From: Candidatus Elarobacter sp.
GTDB lineage: Bacteria; Vulcanimicrobiota; Vulcanimicrobiia; Vulcanimicrobiales; Vulcanimicrobiaceae
DNA: 11,515 nt
Reading direction: 5' to 3'
NCBI GenBank assembly: GCA_030150085.1
Contig: JASLGJ010000050.1
Coordinates: forward strand, 1-11,515
In this document: piece after piece, positions 6,029 to 11,515 of the stretch
Layout of the letters: every line of letters starts with the position of its first letter
Numbering within the stretch: position 1 is the stretch's first letter
The notes under the pieces: model-generated
The model's input: only the letters and a program-made list of their open reading frames with translations
Databases searched by the model: none
Told to the model about the DNA's origin: nothing
Position numbers and translations under genes: made by a program

Positions 6029-6778
6029 TCACGACTGAAGTTCTCCAGAGTCGAGGCTGCGAGCGCGTTCGAGCTGCCCGGCGATGCGGAGCGACGCATC
6101 TCGAACCTCGTCCCAGGAGCGCCATTTGTCCGCGATCCATCGGTAGGCCGACAGGTCATTGTCTTCCAAATCGTACGGAAGCGGTTCCGCGAGCTGCCGT
6201 GCGAGCTGACGGACCACCGACTCGCCGGTCGTAGGCTGTGGATACAATTCGTCCATCGGCAGGATAGCGCGCACCACAGCCTCGTCGCCATGAAGCTCGC
6301 GTATACGCTCCGCGAGTGCGGCGAAATCGAGATAGTCTCGGGTGGCGTTGCGGTCGACCACGAGCCACGCCTTGATGCGGGCCATCTCCGCGAGCGTTGG
6401 AAGTACGAGCGGGCCATACGCGGTCTCCCAGACCGTCGTTTCCAGCGGCGCAACCCGGCGCTGGTTGCGAATGCCGGTGTCCACGCCTTCGAGCCGACCC
6501 AGGATTTGCTTCGGATACTGGATTCGCTCGGTGCGCCATCCAGACGCTGCTTCGAGCGCGGCCAGCACCTCCTCGTAGCGTGCAGCCAGATCGCGCACGA
6601 CGTGATCGTCGTCGATGGAGAAGCGGTGGCCGGCGTGAAGTGCCGCAGCGGTTCCGCCTACGAGGACCGTGCCCGGCACGATCGTCTGCACTCGTGCGGC
6701 ACAGCGGATCACACGCTCCCAGTCCTCAGGTGACTCGGCGGCGCGGAGTCGCGGGGCGCGCGACGGCTCATCGGGCAC
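6029..6778 (-). CDS. AbiEii-like nucleotidyltransferase-fold protein (putative toxin of a TA pair)
   Basis: 249 residues with a nucleotidyltransferase fold resembling AbiEii/AbiGii toxins. GTVLVGGTAAALHAGHRFSIDDDHVV (36-61) contains the Gly41-Gly42 motif and Ser54-x-Asp56-x-Asp58, the metal-binding acidic pair. Further on, LAEMARIKAWLVVDRNATRDYLDFAAL matches the Lys...Arg-Asp-x-x-Asp segment of that family. AbiEii-type enzymes transfer nucleotides, some to tRNA, and halt growth; that activity is inferred. I chose the GTG at 6778 because GGAGGA lies 8 bases upstream and the family match starts soon after; the frame extends further but only with an Arg-rich non-family sequence. The start overlaps the end of the 79-aa gene by 11 bp, tying the two together as an operon. 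Confidence 0.8.
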   Translation of the reverse strand: MPDEPSRAPRLRAAESPEDWERVIRCAARVQTIVPGTVLVGGTAAALHAGHRFSIDDDHVVRDLAARYEEVLAALEAASGWRTERIQYPKQILGRLEGVDTGIRNQRRVAPLETTVWETAYGPLVLPTLAEMARIKAWLVVDRNATRDYLDFAALAERIRELHGDEAVVRAILPMDELYPQPTTGESVVRQLARQLAEPLPYDLEDNDLSAYRWIADKWRSWDEVRDASLRIAGQLERARSLDSGELQS

Positions 6779-7007
6779 GGGCGGCGTCCTCCCGGGCGAG
6801 CGCGACCATCGCCGGCCACAGCCGCGACGTGCCGTACATATAGTGCGCCGCGCAGATCCGCACCACATCGGACGCGACCTGCCCGAACGGGTCAGCCTCA
6901 ACGACGCGCCAGAGGGCCGTCCAATCGGCGGGACTGCCCCGATCCAGGATATCGTCGATCGCTGCGGGCGAGAGCCCTGCGTCGTCCTCGAGATGGCGAT
7001 GCTTCAT
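6768..7007 (-). CDS. 79-aa partner of the nucleotidyltransferase (putative antitoxin)
   Basis: A small soluble protein starting MKHRHLEDDAGLSPAAIDDILDRGSPADWTAL and containing ADPFGQVASDVVRICAAHYMYGTSRLWPAMVALARE. It is helical and has no recognised DNA-binding motif. Its 3' end overlaps the start of the AbiEii-like gene by 11 bp, the arrangement of an antitoxin-toxin pair, and the two are co-transcribed. The ATG at 7007 is chosen because an A-rich AAGGA lies just upstream, although the spacing is short; an upstream extension of the frame has no standard start supported by a ribosome site. The antitoxin role rests on position and size, not on a known motif. Confidence 0.7.
   Translation of the reverse strand: MKHRHLEDDAGLSPAAIDDILDRGSPADWTALWRVVEADPFGQVASDVVRICAAHYMYGTSRLWPAMVALAREDAARAR
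6787..6792 (-). promoter_or_regulatory. Ribosome binding site deciding the nucleotidyltransferase start
   Basis: GGAGGA on the minus strand, 8 bases before the GTG at 6778. It lies inside the upstream 79-aa gene and fixes a start more than 120 bases downstream of the longest possible frame. Confidence 0.7.
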
Positions 7008-7017
7008 TTCCTTTTTT

Positions 7018-7023
7018 ATTGTA
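7018..7023 (-). promoter_or_regulatory. Possible extended -10 element of the 79-aa gene
   Basis: TACAAT on the minus strand preceded by TGG, giving an extended -10 (TGnTACAAT), ending 10 bases before the ATG at 7007. No good -35 is seen. Transcription would start only a few bases before the ATG, so the message would be nearly leaderless. Confidence 0.35.
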
Positions 7024-7109
7024 CCAGGCCGCCGGCAGTACCGATTTTCACAGGCACCCAACCCTCTGCGCCAAGCAACCGGTCCACCGTTCCCGCTCCC
7101 CGGTCGCTA

Positions 7110-7139
7110 TTGACACGCAGGCAAACACCTGCGTATTAT
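7110..7139 (+). promoter_or_regulatory. Sigma70-type promoter of the second ArsR-SRPBCC operon
   Basis: TTGACA at 7110-7115 is a perfect -35 consensus; TATTAT at 7134-7139 is a good -10, with an 18-base spacer. The spacer contains a 6-bp inverted repeat (CGCAGG at 7116-7121, CCTGCG at 7128-7133). Expected start of transcription is near 7146, leaving a leader of about 14 bases before the ATG at 7160. Confidence 0.7.
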
Positions 7140-7149
7140 ACATGCAGGT
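7127..7149. promoter_or_regulatory. Operator-like palindrome over the -10 (probable ArsR site)
   Basis: ACCTGC at 7127-7132 and GCAGGT at 7144-7149 are perfect inverted arms, 11 bases apart, covering the -10 element. A dimeric winged-helix repressor bound here would block RNA polymerase, so autorepression by the adjacent ArsR protein is the natural reading. Confidence 0.5.
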
Positions 7150-7159
7150 ATCTGACTGC

Positions 7160-7483
7160 ATGAACGAGCCGGACCTCCTCTTCAAGGCGCTTGCCGATCC
7201 CAGCCGCCGCAAGCTGCTGGATCTGCTGTACGCCAACGACGGGCAATCGCTGGGCCAGCTCTGCGAGCACCTCGACATGACGCGCCAATCCGTCACGCAG
7301 CACCTCGATGTGCTCGAGGCGGCCAATCTGGTCACCACGCACCGGCGCGGCCGCGAGAAGCTGCACGTTCTCAACCCGGTGCCGCTGCAGGATATCTACG
7401 AGCGCTGGATCCGCAAGTTCGAAAAGCCGCGCATCAAAGCGCTGCACGATCTGAAACGACGCCTGGAGGGCCAAGAGCAATGA
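7160..7483 (+). CDS. ArsR-family transcriptional regulator
   Basis: 107-residue winged-helix regulator. LLFKALADPSRRKLLDLLYANDGQSLGQLCEHLDMTRQSVTQHLDVLEAANLVTTHRRGREKLHVLNP is a textbook ArsR-type DNA-binding domain, with the recognition helix around 41-53 and the beta wing at 58-71. The C-terminal helix (IYERWIRKFEKPRIKALHDLKRRLE) serves dimerisation. There is no Cys/His metal-site pattern beyond a single Cys35, so it is unlikely to sense arsenic or similar metals. The start at 7160 fits the family's usual MNEPDLLFKALADPSRR; an in-frame ATG at 7142 would fall before the expected transcription start. Its stop overlaps the next ATG by 4 bp, so it is translationally coupled to the SRPBCC gene it probably regulates. 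Confidence 0.93.
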   Translation: MNEPDLLFKALADPSRRKLLDLLYANDGQSLGQLCEHLDMTRQSVTQHLDVLEAANLVTTHRRGREKLHVLNPVPLQDIYERWIRKFEKPRIKALHDLKRRLEGQEQ

Positions 7484-7947
7484 GCAAATCGACGTTCGTG
7501 TACGTCACCTTCATCCGCACCACGCCCGAGCGCCTGTGGTCCGCGCTGACGACGCCGGACTTCATCCGCCAGTACTGGTTCGGCATGGATTGCGAGAGCG
7601 GCTGGACGGCCGGCTCGCCCTGGAAGCTGCAATTCACCGACGGAAGCCTCGCCGACTCGGGCGAGATCGTGGAAGCCGATCCGCCGCGGCGCCTGGTCAT
7701 CAAGTGGCGCAACGAGTGGAACGAGGAGATGAAGGCCGAGGGCTTCTCGCTGTGCACGTTCGAGATCGAGCCCGTCCCCGACGTCGATCCCGCCGCCGTG
7801 AAGCTGAGCGTCACCCACGGCATGGACCGCCCCGATTCGAAGCTGGTCGGCGCGGTGTCCGGCGGCTGGCCGCGCATCCTCGCTAACCTCAAGTCGTTGC
7901 TCGAGACCGGCGAGGTCGTATTGAAACCGAGCCGCGGCGCCGCGTGA
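7480..7947 (+). CDS. SRPBCC / AHSA1-like domain protein
   Basis: 155 residues of the SRPBCC superfamily, AHSA1-like group, in the subfamily that travels with ArsR regulators. It begins FVYVTFIRTTPERLWSALTTPDFIRQYWFGMDCESGWTAGSPWKLQF (6-52), with the conserved Trp in the first helix and the YWFG motif, and later has DPPRRLVIKWRNEW, KLSVTHGMD and a closing GGWPRILANLKSLLETG. It shares only the fold with the SRPBCC protein at 5426-5929. The start overlaps the ArsR stop (ATGA); GGAGG lies 10 bases upstream inside the ArsR gene. The ligand is unknown. Confidence 0.93.
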   Translation: MSKSTFVYVTFIRTTPERLWSALTTPDFIRQYWFGMDCESGWTAGSPWKLQFTDGSLADSGEIVEADPPRRLVIKWRNEWNEEMKAEGFSLCTFEIEPVPDVDPAAVKLSVTHGMDRPDSKLVGAVSGGWPRILANLKSLLETGEVVLKPSRGAA

Positions 7948-7982
7948 CGGAGGGAAGCGAGTCGCCGAACGCGTTGCGTCGT

Positions 7983-8903
7983 CTATCGTACCGGATCGGC
8001 ATCGGCCTCTGAGGCCGGAAAGTACGCCGCGCTGTCCAGATCGTCGAGGAGCCCCGGTTCGGTCGGCTGCCATCCCAGCGACTGCCGCGTCTTGGCGCTC
8101 GACGCCGGGGCGTCGACCTGCGCGAAGCGGGCGAACCAGCCGAAGTGCGCGTCGGCCGCGTCGCCGGAAATGCTCGCGACCGGGAGGTTCAGGCGGCGTC
8201 CGATGATGCCGGCGATCTCGCGATACGGCACGCCCTCGTCGGCGACCGCGTGGTACACGGCGTGCTCCGCGGCGCGGTCGAGGGCGAGCCGGTAGAGCCG
8301 CGCCGCATCGCGGCGGTGGACGCCGGGCCACCGGTTGTTCCCGTCGCCGACATAGGCCGAGACGCCGTGCTCGCGCGCCGTCGCGATGACGATCGGCACG
8401 AAGCCGTGGTCGCCTTCGCCGTGAACCGACGGAGACAGCCGAATCACGGAGACGCGCACGCCGCGGGCGGCTACGGCGGCGGCCACGGTCTCGGGGTCGC
8501 GCGGGAAGTCCCCCACGCTGGGATCGCGGACGTCGTCCTCGGTGACCGTCCGTCCGGGCGCGATCAGCGCGACGCCCGAGGTGACGACGAGCGGCCGGCC
8601 CGTCCCGGCCAAGGCGTCGCCGAGGGCCGCGATGGCGCTGCGCTCGGCGGCGGCGTTTTCGGCGAAGCGCGAGAAATCGTGGTTGAAGGCGGTGTGGATC
8701 ACGGCGTCCGCGGCGGCCGCGCCGGCGCGCAGGCTGTCGAGATCCTCCAGGCTCCCGCGGTGCACCGCGATCCCCGCCGCGGCGAGGGTCGCCGCCGCGG
8801 CGTCGGAACGGGCCAGGCCGACGACGGCATGGCCGGCGGCCCGCAGCTCCTCGATGACGGCCGACCCAACCCAGCCGGTGGCCCCGGTGACGAAAACGCG
8901 CAT
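7983..8903 (-). CDS. NAD(P)-dependent epimerase/SDR-like oxidoreductase
   Basis: 306 residues with an N-terminal Rossmann fold: MRVFVTGATGWVGSAVIEEL (1-20) carries the GxxGxxG motif of extended/atypical SDRs. Later motifs include VVGLARSD, ADAVIHTAFNHDFSRF, LVVTSGVALIAPG, VIRLSPSVHGEGDHGFVP and RWPGVHRRDAARLYRLAL. The usual Tyr-x-x-x-Lys catalytic pair is not visible where expected, so it belongs to the atypical group and may bind NAD(P) without classical dehydrogenase activity. The start at 8903 has AAGGT 6-7 bases upstream; a longer frame to 8948 has no such site. It is divergent from the TetR gene across 81 bp and is the likely target of that regulator. Confidence 0.9.
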   Translation of the reverse strand: MRVFVTGATGWVGSAVIEELRAAGHAVVGLARSDAAAATLAAAGIAVHRGSLEDLDSLRAGAAAADAVIHTAFNHDFSRFAENAAAERSAIAALGDALAGTGRPLVVTSGVALIAPGRTVTEDDVRDPSVGDFPRDPETVAAAVAARGVRVSVIRLSPSVHGEGDHGFVPIVIATAREHGVSAYVGDGNNRWPGVHRRDAARLYRLALDRAAEHAVYHAVADEGVPYREIAGIIGRRLNLPVASISGDAADAHFGWFARFAQVDAPASSAKTRQSLGWQPTEPGLLDDLDSAAYFPASEADADPVR

Positions 8904-8930
8904 GCTCAGACCTTCTTGCGATGGCAGTGA

Positions 8931-8957
8931 CTGACATGACCTTACCACGAATGTCAG
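8931..8957. promoter_or_regulatory. Inverted repeat in the divergent epimerase/TetR promoter region (probable operator)
   Basis: CTGACAT at 8931-8937 and ATGTCAG at 8951-8957 are perfect inverted 7-bp arms with a 13-base centre. A further TGTCA at 8962-8966 lies next to them. Position between a TetR regulator and a divergent enzyme gene is typical for a TetR operator controlling both. Confidence 0.55.
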
Positions 8958-8984
8958 CGGCTGTCATCATGTATGATGGGAGGA

Positions 8985-9551
8985 ATGAGCCGGTGGAGTC
9001 CCAATGCGCGCGGCCGCCTCGAGCAGGCGGCCTTCGAGCTCTTCCTCGATCGCGGGTACGAGCAGACGACCGTCGCCGACATCGCCGCGCGAGCGGGGCT
9101 GTCGGAGCGGACGTTCTTCCGGCACTACGCGGACAAGCGCGAGGTGCTCTTCGGCGGCGCGGCCGCATTGCAGGAGGCGCTGCTGCGTGCGCTCGACGAC
9201 GCTCCGCCCGCGCTTCCCGCGATCGAGGCGGTGCAGCTCGCCGTCGAAGCGGCGTCCCGTCTCATGCACGGGCGGCGCGCCCTGGCCGGCAAGCGCCAGC
9301 GCCTGGTCGCCGCCCACGCCGACCTGCAGGAGCGCGAGCTGATCAAGCGCGCGACGCTCACCGCGGCGCTCGCCGCGGCCCTGCAGCGGCGCGGCGTGCC
9401 GGAAGCGGCGGCGAGCATCGCCGCCGACATGGGCATCGGCGTGTTCTACGTCGGCTTCGGCCCCTGGCTCGACGATCCGGCGGAGCGCGAGCTCGTCGAG
9501 ATCGTTCGCGAAGGCTTCGACCGGCTCAAAGCCGTCGCTTCCGGCCGCTGA
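8985..9551 (+). CDS. TetR-family transcriptional regulator
   Basis: 188 residues. The N-terminal TetR DNA-binding domain is clear: RGRLEQAAFELFLDRGYEQTTVADIAARAGLSERTFFRHYADKREVLF (9-56). The remaining helices form the ligand/dimer domain, which is variable and does not reveal the ligand. I take ATG 8985 (MSRWSPNARG) as start because relatives begin just before the RxxLxxAA helix; ATGs at 8973 and 8976 are possible. GGGAGGA directly abuts this ATG, too close for a normal ribosome site, while TATGAT at 8972-8977 lies 7 bases upstream, so the message may be leaderless. It probably represses itself and the divergent epimerase gene. Confidence 0.92.
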   Translation: MSRWSPNARGRLEQAAFELFLDRGYEQTTVADIAARAGLSERTFFRHYADKREVLFGGAAALQEALLRALDDAPPALPAIEAVQLAVEAASRLMHGRRALAGKRQRLVAAHADLQERELIKRATLTAALAAALQRRGVPEAAASIAADMGIGVFYVGFGPWLDDPAERELVEIVREGFDRLKAVASGR

Positions 9552-9593
9552 TCCTCTACGCGGCGAGCGAGTCCGTCGCGGCTTTCCGCTGAG

Positions 9594-10274
9594 TCAGACG
9601 CCGTGGGCCGCGCACAGCTTCGCGAAGCGCTCGCGGGCACGGCGGTACAGCGCGATGTCTTCCGCGCGGTGCCGTTCGACGGCGCGGCGGACGTCGGGCG
9701 AGATCTCGTACGCGGTGCCGTATTTGGCCGGGTTCACGTTGCGCCGGACCTTCGCGCGCGGCATGGCGATGCCGAAGATGCTCTCGAACAGCGCGACGCT
9801 CTGCGCGTAGCGTTCGGTCAAGCCGATCATGGCGAGCTCTTCGAGCGGCGTGCCGCCGAGATAGGCCGACTGGTGGTCGGGAAAGGCCTCGATGAAGTCG
9901 AGCAGCGTCATCCGCGTTTCCTTGAAGCGGCGGTGTCCGGGATGCGGGACGTCGACGAGCCGCACCGCCTGTTCGTACGACGAGAGGGCGTGCTGGTAGG
10001 GGTCCCGCACGAACGTCACCAGCGCGGTGACGGGGAAGGCGTTCGCGTACTTGCGCGCGGTGAAGTGGCCGTGGATCGCGTCGTAGCGGTCCGCGATCGA
10101 CCCGGCTTCGGCCAGCATCGCCTCTCGGCGCCGCTCGTTGTGCGCGGTCGCCTCCGGGGTGGTGAGCTCCGGCCAATCGCCGTAATCGGCGAGAAGCCGG
10201 TCGCCGAACGTCTGCGCCAGATCGTGCTGGAACGATCTTCCGGCCGTCTTCGGGATGTGGACCGAAACGATCAC
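9594..10274 (-). CDS. Sulfotransferase-family protein
   Basis: 226 residues resembling the Sulfotransfer_2 group of PAPS-dependent sulfotransferases. The 5'-phosphosulfate-binding loop is VHIPKTAGRSF (5-15) and the 3'-phosphate-binding segment is FVRDPYQHALSSYEQA (88-103) with Arg90 and the Ser98/Ser99 pair. His68/His70 in DAIHGHF fit the region after the loop in this family. It would transfer sulfate from PAPS to a hydroxyl of a carbohydrate or small molecule; the acceptor is not readable. The start is a GTG at 10274 without a clear ribosome site; no better in-frame start exists. It follows the HxlR gene by 28 bp on the same strand, so they may be co-transcribed, though no functional link is evident. 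Confidence 0.88.
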   Translation of the reverse strand: MIVSVHIPKTAGRSFQHDLAQTFGDRLLADYGDWPELTTPEATAHNERRREAMLAEAGSIADRYDAIHGHFTARKYANAFPVTALVTFVRDPYQHALSSYEQAVRLVDVPHPGHRRFKETRMTLLDFIEAFPDHQSAYLGGTPLEELAMIGLTERYAQSVALFESIFGIAMPRAKVRRNVNPAKYGTAYEISPDVRRAVERHRAEDIALYRRARERFAKLCAAHGV

Positions 10275-10302
10275 GGGTGCACCGGGGAGATGCCGGGCCG
10301 CA

Positions 10303-10689
10303 TCACGAGGAGGCGCGCCGCGCGTCGTAGCGCTGCTGGGCGCTGGCGAACGTCTCGACGTTGGTCCCGATCCAGCGGAACAGGTCGATGAAGCGCTCGG
10401 CCAGCGCGCGGCCGCTCTCGGTCAGGGCGTATTCCACGCGCGGCGGGACGACGGGATGGCTCGTGCGCGCGACCAGGCCGTCGCGCTCGAGCACGTCGAG
10501 CGTCTGCGCCAGCATCTTTTCCGAGATCCCGCCGACGCGGGCGCGGATCTCCGAGTAGCGCAGGTCGCGTTCGAGCAGCGCCCCCAGGACGAGCCCGCCC
10601 CAGCGGTTGCTGACGTGGTTGAGCACCTCGCGCGCCTTGCAGGCGGCGACGAAGCAGTTTCCGGTGGCGGGCAGGGCGGATGCGTCCAT
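10303..10689 (-). CDS. HxlR-family transcriptional regulator
   Basis: 128 residues with the HxlR winged-helix domain. CKAREVLNHVSNRWGGLVLGALLERDLRYSEIRARVGGISEKMLAQTLDVLERDGLVAR (17-75) is diagnostic, followed by the wing PVVPPRVEYALTESGRAL. Cys12 and Cys17 lie in the N-terminal segment where thiol-sensing HxlR members (YodB/HypR-like) carry reactive cysteines, so redox or electrophile sensing is possible but not shown. AGGAG lies 8 bases before the ATG. It is divergent from an SDR gene across 72 bp containing tandem palindromes, the classic arrangement of an HxlR repressor and its target oxidoreductase. Confidence 0.94.
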   Translation of the reverse strand: MDASALPATGNCFVAACKAREVLNHVSNRWGGLVLGALLERDLRYSEIRARVGGISEKMLAQTLDVLERDGLVARTSHPVVPPRVEYALTESGRALAERFIDLFRWIGTNVETFASAQQRYDARRASS

Positions 10690-10705
10690 CGAGCGGGCTC
10701 CTCGG

Positions 10706-10742
10706 AGCTTACCTTTTTGTAAGTACTTCCTTTTCGTAAGCT
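10706..10742. promoter_or_regulatory. Tandem palindromic operator between HxlR and SDR genes
   Basis: CTTAC at 10708-10712 with GTAAG at 10719-10723 forms one inverted repeat; a second, imperfect copy (CTTCC at 10726-10730 with GTAAG at 10736-10740) follows. The outer arms AGCTTAC (10706-10712) and GTAAGCT (10736-10742) are also perfect inverted repeats, and AAGTACTT sits at the centre. Two tandem dimer sites in the divergent region are expected for an autoregulating HxlR protein. Confidence 0.65.
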
Positions 10743-10749
10743 TAGGGCC

Positions 10750-10755
10750 TAGACT
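10750..10755 (+). promoter_or_regulatory. Possible -10 element of the SDR gene
   Basis: TAGACT ends 6 bases before the ATG at 10762, directly downstream of the HxlR-type palindromes. This spacing would start the transcript at or next to the initiation codon. No strong -35 is visible. Confidence 0.3.
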
Positions 10756-10761
10756 CGCTGC

Positions 10762-11515
10762 ATGTCAAATCCTCAGAACACCGTGGTCGTCACGGGCGCC
10801 AGCTCCGGCTTCGGGCGCAACACCGCGGAGCGGTTCGCCGGTGCCGGCTGGCGCGTCTTCGCGGGCGTCCGCGGCGCGCGCGGCAAGCACGCCCACGTCA
10901 CCGCCGAGCTCGAGCGGCTCGGGATCCGGGTCGTCGAGCTGGAGATCACCGACCAAGCCTCGGTCGATGCCGCCGCCGCGGAGATCCTCGCCGCGGGCCC
11001 GGTCGACGTTCTGGTCAACAACGCCGGCGCGGCGTACTTCGGGATCGTGGAGGCGTTCACGCCCGAGACGATCCGGCGCCAGTTCGACGTCAACGTCTTC
11101 GGCCAGATGCGCGTCAGCCGAGCCTTCCTCCCGGGCATGCGCGAGCGCCGCCGCGGCCTGGTCGTCTACGTGACCTCGGTCGTCGGCCGGTACACGCTCC
11201 CGTTCGGCGGCGTCTACGCGTCCTCGAAGTGGGCGCTCGAAGCGCTCGCCGAGTCCTCGTCGTACGAGCTCGCCCCGCTCGGCGTCGACGTCGCGATCGT
11301 CGAGCCGGCCGCGTACGAGACGAACATCGGCAACTCGCGCGTCGGGCCGGACGACGAGCAGCGCTCGAGCGGCTACGGCGCGGTCACACCCCTCATGGCG
11401 AACGTCTTCGGCGGGCTTGCGAGCTCGACCCAAGGGCGCGACGCGCGCGAGGTCGCGGACGCGATCTTCGCCCTCGCCGAGCAGCCGGCCGGCACGCGCC
11501 CGCTGCGCACGCCGG
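10762..11515 (+). CDS. Classical short-chain dehydrogenase/reductase (partial, 3' end outside window)
   Basis: The frame is open from ATG 10762 to the window edge, 251 complete codons. All classical SDR landmarks are present: cofactor motif TGASSGFG (11-18), NNAG (86-89), Asn111, catalytic Ser139, and Tyr152-x-x-x-Lys156 in GVYASSKWALEAL, then PAAYETNI after the active site, where many SDRs have PG-x-x-x-T. Family length is about 250-290, so little is missing. Substrate cannot be read. No ribosome site precedes the ATG; TAGACT at 10750-10755 lies 6 bases upstream and may be a -10 for a leaderless transcript. Divergent HxlR regulator and tandem palindromes indicate repression, probably relieved by an electrophile or aldehyde. 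Confidence 0.93.
   Translation, partial: MSNPQNTVVVTGASSGFGRNTAERFAGAGWRVFAGVRGARGKHAHVTAELERLGIRVVELEITDQASVDAAAAEILAAGPVDVLVNNAGAAYFGIVEAFTPETIRRQFDVNVFGQMRVSRAFLPGMRERRRGLVVYVTSVVGRYTLPFGGVYASSKWALEALAESSSYELAPLGVDVAIVEPAAYETNIGNSRVGPDDEQRSSGYGAVTPLMANVFGGLASSTQGRDAREVADAIFALAEQPAGTRPLRTP

Noticed and set aside
5972..6733. A 253-codon open frame on + over the nucleotidyltransferase gene
   Set aside because: The minus-strand gene has clear family motifs and a ribosome site; the plus-strand translation has none.
7933..7947. G/C palindrome CGCGGCGCCGCG near the end of the second SRPBCC gene as a terminator
   Set aside because: It lies within coding sequence, is not followed by T residues, and such palindromes are expected by chance at this base composition.
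7396..9168. A 590-codon open frame on the minus strand
   Set aside because: Extremely Arg/Ala/Gly-rich, and it crosses several well-supported genes; a typical antisense or out-of-frame artefact of high G+C.

Overview
The window is high-GC bacterial DNA. The core genes rpsF (partial) and ssb sit at the left edge. The rest is accessory: small regulators, a three-gene TIR/SLOG cassette that looks like anti-phage defence, a toxin-antitoxin-like pair, and single-gene metabolic or regulatory units. GTG starts, G/C-rich third positions and many ArsR/SRPBCC, HxlR/SDR and TetR units suggest a free-living soil or environmental bacterium. The phylum cannot be fixed from the sequence; an Eremiobacterota/Vulcanimicrobiota-like or other high-GC lineage is only a guess. 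No tRNA, rRNA, CRISPR array, transposase or integrase was seen.

Layout. 1-800: end of rpsF and complete ssb, the usual ribosomal S6-SSB neighbourhood, but rpsR and rplI do not follow. 1056-3361: three tightly packed genes on + encoding a ThsB-like TIR protein, a larger protein with a central TIR domain, and a stand-alone SLOG-domain protein. 3362-3892: no convincing gene. 3893-4786 (-): an unrecognised, A/T-richer gene. By eye, base composition across about 1,000-4,900 is clearly lower in G+C than the flanks (22 of 60 G+C at 4501-4560 against 49 of 60 at 8701-8760), which suggests horizontal acquisition.

4930-5929: a possible gene remnant on -, then an ArsR-type regulator with a one-base frameshift near its 3' end, followed by an SRPBCC/AHSA1-like gene. 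6029-7007 (-): a 79-aa protein overlapping an AbiEii-like nucleotidyltransferase. 7160-7947 (+): a second, intact ArsR-SRPBCC pair behind a strong promoter with an operator-like palindrome. 7983-9551: an NAD(P)-binding epimerase-like gene divergent from a TetR regulator, with an inverted repeat between them. 9594-10689 (-): a sulfotransferase-family gene and an HxlR regulator. 10762-end (+): a classical SDR divergent from HxlR, with tandem palindromes between.

How the genes may work together. The best candidate for an unusual system is 1056-3361. TIR domains of the ThsB type make NAD-derived signals, and SLOG domains bind such nucleotides in Thoeris ThsA. Here the SLOG protein stands alone, with no SIR2, membrane or other known effector fused to it, and a second large TIR protein is added, so the wiring must differ from canonical Thoeris. 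Elsewhere the window repeats one theme: a small regulator next to the gene it probably controls (ArsR-SRPBCC twice, TetR-epimerase, HxlR-SDR).
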